64,000 nucleotides of DNA from an uncultured Oscillibacter sp. (lineage in GTDB: Bacteria > Bacillota > Clostridia > Oscillospirales > Oscillospiraceae): NCBI GenBank assembly GCA_910587705.1, contig CAJUMX010000011.1, positions 44,065 to 108,064 of the forward strand. Direction: 5' to 3'. Of the stretch, positions 33,349 through 38,376 are shown in pieces. The translations under genes and the position numbers were made by a program. The number at the start of each line of letters is the position of its first letter. The first letter of the stretch is position 1. Below the pieces are notes generated by a model. It worked only from the letters and a program-made list of their open reading frames with translations. It searched no databases and was not told where the DNA came from.

Positions 33349-33553
33349 GAAAAACCGCAAGCCGTCTGCGCAAACGCAATTTGACCGGACAGCCGTTAAT
33401 CCTTGCTCATAACGGCCCATCGTACAGGCTGGCTGATGTTGGCATGTCAACAATCAAAGGAAGCGGCGCTCTATTCCAAAGCGGGCTCCGTTGGAGGATG
33501 CTGTCTGGCAGCGCGCAGAATTCGTCTTTGAAAGAAATGAGGAAATCACCTTT

Positions 33554-34207
33554 ATGCTCGATTTAGGTTTATTTTCAAGTCTCGGTGAAGCCTGGGTCAC
33601 GGTGCTGTGCACCCTTTACCAGCAGGGAGCCGCCGTGGCCTATACGGATAACACTGGAGAACAGGCCGACGCAAAAGAGATTTTCGGATTAACCTTTTCC
33701 GTCGCAGACGCGGCTCTCCCCGACGCCATCATAGAGCGGCACAAGGTCCAGGAGGAATACGACTGGATGGTTCGAAATTTCACCGTTCAGGAGCACGTCA
33801 AAGAGCTCCACAACGAAACCTCCTACGCCTCCCGCTTGTTCTCTTACATGGGCCAAAAGGACCAGATGGAATGGGTCATCCGCCGCCTGAACGAAAATCC
33901 CCACACGCGGTCCGCCACCATCACCACCTTCGAGCCTTTGACCGACGAGGGCTACATCCCCTGCGTCAGCCTGCTGGACTTTCAGGAGGAGGCCGGGAAG
34001 CTCAACCTGACGGTCTACTGCCGCGCTCTGGACTTCGGGTGCAAGGCCTACATCAATCTCGTGATGCTCCAGACCATCCTGCAAACCGTTTCCGAAAAGG
34101 CAGGGATGCCCCAGGGCTGTCTGACGCTGCTTGTCAAATCCGCCCATTATTACCGCAAGGATGAACCCAAGGTACACGGCATTTTAAAAGCGGAGGGCGC
34201 TGTTTAA
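33554..34207 (+). CDS. Thymidylate-synthase-like protein
   Basis: This 217-residue protein has thymidylate-synthase family landmarks in order: an EAW start, a GQKDQMEWVIRRLNENPHTR segment, the catalytic-cysteine region GYIPCVSLLDF (C137), the arginine region TVYCRALDF (R157) and a late AHYY. It is shorter than ThyA (about 264 or more residues) and the PCH motif reads PCV. It is probably a divergent TS-like enzyme or a CMP/dUMP-hydroxymethylase-like protein rather than canonical ThyA. The frame is open upstream to a TTG at 33491 without a ribosome-binding site; ATG 33554 with a GAGGA at about 10 nt was preferred, because family homology begins there. It is only moderately GC-rich. Confidence 0.7.
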   Translation: MLDLGLFSSLGEAWVTVLCTLYQQGAAVAYTDNTGEQADAKEIFGLTFSVADAALPDAIIERHKVQEEYDWMVRNFTVQEHVKELHNETSYASRLFSYMGQKDQMEWVIRRLNENPHTRSATITTFEPLTDEGYIPCVSLLDFQEEAGKLNLTVYCRALDFGCKAYINLVMLQTILQTVSEKAGMPQGCLTLLVKSAHYYRKDEPKVHGILKAEGAV

Positions 34208-34248
34208 GCCCTTTCTCTCAACTCATCAACTCAGGAGGACGCCGCTCT

Positions 34249-35289
34249 ATGCGAATGCGGAAAAAGAAAAACCTGATCCCCCGGATGGAGCGCTGCGGCG
34301 ACCGTCTGATCCGGGACCCCTATGACCGTCCCGGCCACTGGCGGGAGCTGATGCCCCAGGCCCGGGAAATCCACCTGGAGCTGGGCTGCGGCAAGGGCCG
34401 CTTTACCGCTGGAACCGCCGCCGCCGAGCCGGATGTGCTGTTTCTGGCAGTGGAGATGGTGCCTGACGCCATGGTGGTGGCCATGGAGCGCTGTGTGGGC
34501 GCAGGGCTCACAAACGTCTGGTTTGTCAGCGCCAACGCGGACCAGCTCCCCTACTTCTTCGCCCCCGGTGAGGTGGACCGCATCTATGTCAACTTCTGCG
34601 ACCCCTGGCCCAGCGGCCGCCACGCCAAGCGGCGGCTGACCCATGGGAATTTCCTCAAGCTCTACCGGCAGGTTTTGAAAATGGGCGGGCAGATTCACTT
34701 CAAAACGGACAACCAGCCCCTCTTCGAGTTCTCTGTGGAGGAGCTGCCCCAGTTCGGCTTTCAGCTGTCGGAGGTCACCCGGAACCTCCACGAAAACGGT
34801 CCCGTGGGGATTATGACGGACTACGAGGCCAAGTTCTTTGGCCTGGGCCAGCCCATCAACCGCTGTGTGGGGACCATGGTGGAGTGGGAGGAGCCCTTCC
34901 CCACCAGCCGCAAGGTTTTGAAAAACCGCTGGCTGGATGCCTTCGCCGAGGGTGCGCCGGAGGCGGAGCTGGGGCGGTGGGTCCTGTCGGAGAACAATTT
35001 CCTCTGGCACTTGTTCTCCGCGAAGCTGGTCCCCTGTCTGGAGGGAGACGCCGCCCGGAAAGCCCTGGCGGAAGTTCCGGACGAAACCGTGTATTTCTTC
35101 TATTATGAGTATCCCCCGGAGGGAGTCCCTCTGTCCCGGCCTCTCTCCAAGGCAGAGGCCCTGGCCCTGCCGGAGCCGGACAGCCTGAACGGCGCGGACT
35201 GGTATCTGGTGGATAAGGACTTTACATGGACCTACGTCCACACCCATGAGGACGACTTCGGCCCCTACTTCTGCCGGATTGACACATGA
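34249..35289 (+). CDS. trmB: tRNA (guanine-46-N7)-methyltransferase TrmB with C-terminal DUF4275-like domain
   Basis: Residues 1 to about 220 of this 346-residue protein are a full TrmB: the SAM-binding LELGCGKGRF, the VNFCDPWPSGRHAKRRL catalytic loop and the TDYEAKFFGLG end. About 125 further residues follow that are not part of TrmB. They contain WLDAFAEG, FLWHLFSAKLVPCLEGDAARKAL and WTYVHTHEDDFGPYF, a pattern I associate with DUF4275 proteins of unknown function. The fusion is read straight through without a frameshift. AGGAGG lies 8 nt before the ATG. The added domain might bind RNA or a partner; this is not known. Confidence 0.88.
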   Translation: MRMRKKKNLIPRMERCGDRLIRDPYDRPGHWRELMPQAREIHLELGCGKGRFTAGTAAAEPDVLFLAVEMVPDAMVVAMERCVGAGLTNVWFVSANADQLPYFFAPGEVDRIYVNFCDPWPSGRHAKRRLTHGNFLKLYRQVLKMGGQIHFKTDNQPLFEFSVEELPQFGFQLSEVTRNLHENGPVGIMTDYEAKFFGLGQPINRCVGTMVEWEEPFPTSRKVLKNRWLDAFAEGAPEAELGRWVLSENNFLWHLFSAKLVPCLEGDAARKALAEVPDETVYFFYYEYPPEGVPLSRPLSKAEALALPEPDSLNGADWYLVDKDFTWTYVHTHEDDFGPYFCRIDT

Positions 35290-35323
35290 GGTTCCCCTCT
35301 TCTCCCTGGGCACTCGCCGGGGC

Positions 35324-35350
35324 AGGGCGGACACACAGGTCCGCCCCTAC
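35324..35350. repeat. GTAGGGGC-type hairpin, copy 3
   Basis: An 8-bp stem (35325-35332 with 35339-35346) is followed by the reverse complement of GTAGGGGCGGAC. It lies between trmB and the two-RNA locus and may also act as a transcription barrier. Confidence 0.5.
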
Positions 35351-35404
35351 CATCCCCCTTATTATGAAATGCGCATTCAGGCCACGTCCCGCCGGAAGGC
35401 GTGC

Positions 35405-35432
35405 TTGACAAAACGGTGGGGCATGTTATAAT
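35405..35432 (+). promoter_or_regulatory. Promoter of the candidate antisense RNA
   Basis: A perfect TTGACA (35405-35410) and TATAAT (35427-35432) are 16 nt apart on the plus strand. No protein gene follows for hundreds of bases, so the product should be an untranslated RNA beginning near 35439. Confidence 0.85.
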
Positions 35433-35434
35433 GA

Positions 35435-35464
35435 AAATAGAAACGGGTACCGCTCCATGGCGGT
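35435..35464 (-). terminator. Possible terminator of the peptide mRNA
   Basis: On the minus strand an ACCGC/GCGGT stem (35449-35453 with 35460-35464) is followed by a T-rich stretch (TTTCTATTTT). This would give the peptide mRNA a long 3' tail that is complementary to its own leader. Confidence 0.5.
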
Positions 35465-35530
35465 CAGCCCGAACTATCCGCTAACAAACGTTAGCCGTCC
35501 GGGGTGCGACCGGGCGGCTAACACGCTTTT
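35439..35530 (+). ncRNA. Candidate type I antitoxin RNA
   Basis: The predicted RNA starts near 35439 from a consensus promoter and ends after a 13-bp stem (35490-35502 with 35510-35522) followed by CGCTTTT. It has no open frame. It is antisense to the last codons and the 3' untranslated region of the small hydrophobic peptide gene on the opposite strand. Size (about 90 nt) and geometry match antitoxins such as RatA-type RNAs. Inferred from sequence only. Confidence 0.65.
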
Positions 35531-35604
35531 GTGGTCAATAAGTACATTGCCAATAGTACAAATCCCAGGATTCGTACCACAGCAAAGACGTGTCTTTTCC
35601 ACAT
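35518..35604 (-). CDS. 28-aa hydrophobic peptide, candidate type I toxin
   Basis: This short gene encodes a 28-residue peptide with a basic start (MWKRH), one membrane helix (about residues 6-24, with VRILGFVLLAMYLL) and a short polar tail TTKAC. An unusually strong ribosome-binding site (GGGGGAGGTGAGG) lies just before the ATG at 35604. Its promoter (TTGACA-18-TAGAAT) is at 35698-35727, and the mRNA starts with a stable hairpin (35673-35694). The mRNA leader at 35651-35678 is nearly the perfect complement of its own 3' tail at 35445-35469, and an antisense RNA overlaps that tail. These are the hallmarks of TxpA/BsrG/Fst-type toxins; toxicity is inferred. Confidence 0.65.
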   Translation of the reverse strand: MWKRHVFAVVRILGFVLLAMYLLTTKAC

Positions 35605-35672
35605 CCGCCTCACCTCCCCCCGTTTTGGATTTTGCTGGGGGTATGATGAGCTGACCGCCATACATGGAGCAG

Positions 35673-35694
35673 TACCCGCCCCTTTCAGGGCGGG
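35673..35694 (-). promoter_or_regulatory. 5' stem-loop of the peptide mRNA
   Basis: A near-perfect GC-rich stem (ACCCGCCC paired with GGGCGGGT) lies at the predicted 5' end of the peptide mRNA. Such 5' hairpins stabilise type I toxin mRNAs or hold them in an untranslated state. Confidence 0.6.
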
Positions 35695-35697
35695 TAT

Positions 35698-35727
35698 ATT
35701 CTATCATAGACCAACGGGACCTGTCAA
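35698..35727 (-). promoter_or_regulatory. Promoter of the 28-aa peptide gene
   Basis: Minus-strand TTGACA (35722-35727) and TAGAAT (35698-35703) are 18 nt apart. The promoter sits right after the rplT terminator, so the gene has its own transcript. Confidence 0.75.
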
Positions 35728-35738
35728 ATTCCGCTACA

Positions 35739-35776
35739 TAAAAAGGACTTCGGAATTTCTTCCGAAGTCCTTTTAT
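35739..35776 (-). terminator. Terminator of infC-rpmI-rplT
   Basis: A 14-bp stem (35741-35754 with 35761-35774) with a 6-nt loop is followed by a T-rich stretch on the minus strand, 18 nt after the rplT stop. Confidence 0.92.
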
Positions 35777-35793
35777 TCTTTACCAAAGACCGA

Positions 35794-36144
35794 TTACGCC
35801 TTCTTGGCGATTTCGGTGAGCTGGGTGAAGGCGGCGGCGTCGCTGACGGCCAGCTCGGCCAGCATCTTCCGGTTGATCTCCACGCCGGCGGTTTTCAGAC
35901 CGTGCATAAAGGTGGAGTAGTTCATCCCGTTCATCTTGCAGGCGGCGGAGATGCGGGTGATCCACAGGGAACGGAAGTCACGCTTTTTCAGCTTGCGGCC
36001 GGTGTAAGCATAGCTCAGGGACTTCATCACGGCCTGGTTGGCCACGCGGAAGTGCTTAGACTTGGAGCCCCAGTAGCCCTTCGCCAGCTTCATGATCTTA
36101 TTTCTTCTCTTGCGCGTCATCATCGCGCCTTTGACTCTAGCCAT
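35794..36144 (-). CDS. rplT: 50S ribosomal protein L20
   Basis: This 116-residue basic protein is L20, essential for early 50S assembly and a translational repressor of its own operon in several bacteria. The start MARVKGAMMTRKRRNK and the segment GYWGSKSKHFRVANQAVMKS are family-typical. It follows rpmI by 20 nt. The structured leader upstream of infC may be its regulatory target. Confidence 0.98.
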   Translation of the reverse strand: MARVKGAMMTRKRRNKIMKLAKGYWGSKSKHFRVANQAVMKSLSYAYTGRKLKKRDFRSLWITRISAACKMNGMNYSTFMHGLKTAGVEINRKMLAELAVSDAAAFTQLTEIAKKA

Positions 36145-36164
36145 CTTTCAAAAGCCTCCTTTTC

Positions 36165-36362
36165 TTACTTGTAAGGGATCATCTTGCGGATCGCGTCCAC
36201 GTTGGTGGCGTCGGCATAGCCGCCGGAGCGGAGGCGGCGGGTCCGCTTGGTGTCCTTCTTGGTCAGAATGTGGCTTTTAAAGGCTTTGGCGCGCTTGACC
36301 TTGCCGGTCTTGGTGAGGTTGAATCTCTTTTTGGCGCCGCTGTGGGTTTTCAGCTTCGGCAT
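36165..36362 (-). CDS. rpmI: 50S ribosomal protein L35
   Basis: This 65-residue basic protein is L35. MPKLKTHSGAKKRFNLTKTG is the canonical N-terminus and the length is standard. It lies between infC and rplT, as in nearly all bacteria. Confidence 0.98.
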   Translation of the reverse strand: MPKLKTHSGAKKRFNLTKTGKVKRAKAFKSHILTKKDTKRTRRLRSGGYADATNVDAIRKMIPYK

Positions 36363-36402
36363 AATGATTGACTCCTTCCGTGTTTTTGAACTTACAATGA
36401 TT

Positions 36403-36927
36403 TCACTTGCCTGCCTTGGGAGAGAGGAAAATAGACATCATTCGTCCCTCCAGCTTGGCGGGCCGGTCCAGATTGGCAATCTCGGTGCACTGCTCGGCAA
36501 AGCGGGTCAGAAGGTCCCGCCCGATGTCGGTGTGCGCCATCTCGCGGCCGCGGAAACGAACAGAGACCTTGACCCGATTGCCGTCGGCGATGAACTTCTG
36601 GGCATTCCGGAGCTTCGTGTTGAAGTCCCCGATGTCAATGCCCGGAGACATCCGAATCTCCTTGATCTCCACCACATGCTGGTTCTTTCTGGCCTCTTTT
36701 TCCCGTTTGCTCTGCTCAAACCGGAACTTCCCATAGTTCATCAGCTTACAGACCGGGGGTTTGGCCTGGGGCGAGATCTTGACCAAGTCCAGATTCTGTT
36801 CCTCGGCGATGCGCAGAGCCTGTGCGGGGGCCATGATGCCAAGCTGCTCGCCTGCAGGGCCAATCAAACGGATCTCCTTGTCGCCGATACTCTCATTCAG
36901 TTCATGCACTTGCTTACTAATGGTCAA
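36403..36927 (-). CDS. infC: Translation initiation factor IF-3
   Basis: This protein of about 172-174 residues monitors start-codon fidelity and prevents premature 70S formation. The N-terminal domain shows IRLIGPAGEQLGI and the C-terminal domain KVSVRFRGREMAH. There is no ATG start. A TTG lies at 36927, only 4 nt from GGAGG; two codons later an ATT at 36921 (10 nt from GGAGG) begins ATT-AGT-AAG, the same context as the AUU start of other infC genes. Coordinates follow TTG, but AUU is equally likely and would allow IF-3 autoregulation. Confidence 0.95.
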   Translation of the reverse strand: MTISKQVHELNESIGDKEIRLIGPAGEQLGIMAPAQALRIAEEQNLDLVKISPQAKPPVCKLMNYGKFRFEQSKREKEARKNQHVVEIKEIRMSPGIDIGDFNTKLRNAQKFIADGNRVKVSVRFRGREMAHTDIGRDLLTRFAEQCTEIANLDRPAKLEGRMMSIFLSPKAGK

Positions 36928-36944
36928 AGCACCTCCATCCTAAA

Positions 36945-37085
36945 AATCACAAAACGCGGACACCGCAAGGCATCCGCGCGACAACGAACTGCCGGGATCG
37001 GCAGTTTCAGAAAATCGTTCTTGACCTCTTCGCGGATGCGCTGGAGGTGAGGCGGATGCAGTCAGCCTTCTTTGTTTTGCCAAGT
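36945..37085 (-). promoter_or_regulatory. Structured leader of infC-rpmI-rplT (L20-leader-like)
   Basis: The minus-strand leader can form a long-range stem (GCATCCGCG at about 37033-37041 with CGCGGATGC at about 36970-36979). This encloses a second pairing and a strong inner hairpin with 8-bp arms around 36988-37006. Position before infC and overall size fit an L20-type autoregulatory leader. I cannot match it to a covariance model here. Confidence 0.6.
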
Positions 37086-37086
37086 C

Positions 37087-37115
37087 AGTATATCAGCCTG
37101 AAGTCCCTTTGTCAA
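37087..37115 (-). promoter_or_regulatory. infC operon promoter
   Basis: Minus-strand TTGACA (37110-37115) and TATACT (37087-37092) are 17 nt apart, giving a leader of about 150 nt. Confidence 0.87.
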
Positions 37116-37135
37116 CAAAGATTTTTCTCTTTTTT

Positions 37136-37165
37136 GAATAATTTTCTAATCCGGCGGCAAGAATA
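37136..37165 (+). promoter_or_regulatory. Sigma-F/G-like forespore promoter candidate
   Basis: GAATA (37136-37140), 15 nt, then GGCAAGAATA (37156-37165). The latter fits the sigma-F -10 consensus GGNNANANTR at every position and the former matches GYATA in four of five. No good sigma-A pair was found for the plus-strand peptide gene downstream. Short motifs occur by chance, so confidence is limited. Confidence 0.4.
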
Positions 37166-37181
37166 ACCTCTGAACTCACTG

Positions 37182-37238
37182 GAGGGTGTCTTCAAGCCGG
37201 CGGGGCGCCGGAGGTTCCGGCAGCTTGAAGATACCCTC
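37182..37238 (+). promoter_or_regulatory. Large leader hairpin before the 30-aa peptide
   Basis: A 16-bp stem (37182-37197 with 37223-37238, one G-U pair) encloses a GC-rich 25-nt loop that can fold further. It ends 11 nt before the ribosome-binding site. It could stabilise the mRNA or control translation; no known RNA class is recognised. Confidence 0.65.
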
Positions 37239-37262
37239 TGGAGCCGAAAGGAGGTGTTCTCA

Positions 37263-37355
37263 ATGGAGAACCGGAACAACCAGAACGAGCGCGAACAGAA
37301 CCAGCAGAACAACCAGAAGGAGCAGCGCCAGAACCAGAAGGAAAACCGCAAGTAA
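37263..37355 (+). CDS. 30-aa Asn/Gln/Glu/Lys-rich peptide
   Basis: The gene encodes 30 residues, almost all N, Q, E, K and R, with no hydrophobic residue after Met1. AAAGGAGGTG ends 7 nt before the ATG, and a strong terminator follows 14 nt after the stop, so it is a compact transcription unit. Composition recalls gamma-type (SspE-like) spore proteins, which are N/Q-rich nitrogen stores in the forespore, but the peptide is much shorter. A sigma-F-like promoter upstream would fit a forespore product. It has not been recognised as a named family. Confidence 0.7.
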   Translation: MENRNNQNEREQNQQNNQKEQRQNQKENRK

Positions 37356-37368
37356 GCTCCTCTTTTCC

Positions 37369-37406
37369 AAAACGGACGGCAGGTCATTGGCCTGCCGTCC
37401 GTTTTT
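37369..37406. terminator. Bidirectional terminator between the 30-aa gene and marR
   Basis: A 15-bp stem (37369-37383 with 37391-37405) has a 7-nt loop and T tracts on both strands (five on plus, four on minus). It ends both the peptide transcript and the fatty-acid/marR transcript. The marR stop lies within the right arm. Confidence 0.9.
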
Positions 37407-37866
37407 ATACGTCCTCTTCCCGCTGCGGCGGGAGCCCTACCTCCGGCATCAGCTCCCGGTCGACGATCCGGAGCATCTCCTCCAGCTTTCCGCACTCCTC
37501 CGGAGTGAAGCGGGCGGAAACCCGGTCCATCACCATTTCGATATAGCTCCGGGATACATTGTAAAAATCCATATACTTCTGCGTGGGCTCCAGGTGGTAC
37601 TCCCGGCGGTCGCTGGCGGATTGGACCTTGCGGATATAGCCCTTTTTCACCAGGCTGTTCACCTTATAGGCCGCGTTGGGTGGGGAGATGCGCATGAAGC
37701 TAGCAAACTCGTTGACGGTGGGACTGCCCAGGGCCTGGATGGACTCCATGCAGAAGGTCTCCACTGTGGTCAGGCTGGCCTCCCGGTCCTGAAAGCGCCG
37801 GAAAATCTCCTGATAAAAGTGGAGCTTGAATTTTGAGTACACGTTATTGAACGCCTGCTCCAGCAT
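37405..37866 (-). CDS. MarR-family regulator, FabT-like, of fatty-acid synthesis
   Basis: This 153-residue winged-helix protein has the MarR core: the recognition region TVNEFASFMRISPPNAAYKVNSLVKKGYI (about 55-83) and the wing SASDRREYHLEPT. Located directly after fabZ at the end of the fatty-acid operon, it is a FabT/FapR-equivalent. The start at 37866 has GGAGGAAGG upstream; two upstream starts (37887, 37956) are less supported. A separate promoter (TTGCTT-17-TATTAT, 37903-37931) lies between fabZ and this gene. Its likely target is the AT-rich palindrome at 48090-48129. FabT normally uses acyl-ACP as corepressor; here that is inferred. Confidence 0.85.
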   Translation of the reverse strand: MLEQAFNNVYSKFKLHFYQEIFRRFQDREASLTTVETFCMESIQALGSPTVNEFASFMRISPPNAAYKVNSLVKKGYIRKVQSASDRREYHLEPTQKYMDFYNVSRSYIEMVMDRVSARFTPEECGKLEEMLRIVDRELMPEVGLPPQREEDV

Positions 37867-37902
37867 GGTCCTTCCTCCTCCCCGCATAATTTCACCGTTC
37901 TC

Positions 37903-37931
37903 ATAATACCCAAACCAGCGGGAAAAAGCAA
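37903..37931 (-). promoter_or_regulatory. marR promoter
   Basis: Minus-strand TTGCTT (37926-37931) and TATTAT (37903-37908) are 17 nt apart, just after the fabZ stop. It allows marR expression when the main operon is repressed. Confidence 0.65.
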
Positions 37932-37942
37932 CCACCACTTTG

Positions 37943-38374
37943 TTATCCAATGGCAAAGGTCAGCTCCGCCGTCACGGCCGTCTCGCCGTCCACCTTGGCA
38001 ACGCACTCTCCCACACCGATGGGGCCCTTCTGCCGGGTCAGGCGGCACTCCAGCTCCACCACGTCCCCGGGAACCACCTGGCGCTTGAACCGGGCGTCCT
38101 TCACCCGGCCCAGGAAGGCCAGCTTCCCCTTGTTCTCCGGCAGGGCCAGCACCGCCACGCCTCCCACCTGGGCCAGGGCCTCGATGAGGAGCACCCCGGG
38201 CATCACGTGCTTCTGGGGAAAGTGGCCCTGGAAGAAGGGCTCGTTGACGGTGACGCATTTCACGCCCTTGGCCCACTGGCCCGGCTCCCCGTCCACAATC
38301 TTGTCCACCAGGGCGAAGGGATAGCGGTGGGGCAAAATCTCCGCAATTTGGTTGGAATCATACTGCATTCCCAT
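37943..38374 (-). CDS. fabZ: 3-hydroxyacyl-ACP dehydratase FabZ
   Basis: This 143-residue hot-dog-fold enzyme removes water from 3-hydroxyacyl-ACP. The catalytic H51 and E65 lie in GHFPQKHVMPG and LLIEALAQ. The start at 38374, with GGGAGG at 7 nt, was chosen over one at 38497 that would overlap fabF. FabA is absent; no obvious unsaturated fatty-acid enzyme lies nearby. Confidence 0.97.
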   Translation of the reverse strand: MGMQYDSNQIAEILPHRYPFALVDKIVDGEPGQWAKGVKCVTVNEPFFQGHFPQKHVMPGVLLIEALAQVGGVAVLALPENKGKLAFLGRVKDARFKRQVVPGDVVELECRLTRQKGPIGVGECVAKVDGETAVTAELTFAIG

Positions 38375-38376
38375 GC

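Noticed and set aside
33437..33553. N-terminal extension of the TS-like protein from TTG 33491 or earlier
   Set aside because: No ribosome-binding site, and family similarity begins near the ATG at 33554; kept only as an alternative.
35474..35707. 77-codon minus-strand frame over the two-RNA locus
   Set aside because: It has no ribosome-binding site and begins upstream of the mapped promoter position; the 28-codon frame at 35518-35604 has a very strong ribosome-binding site.
37112..37495. 127-codon minus-strand frame opposite the 30-aa peptide
   Set aside because: It overlaps the marR end and the bidirectional terminator and looks like a shadow.
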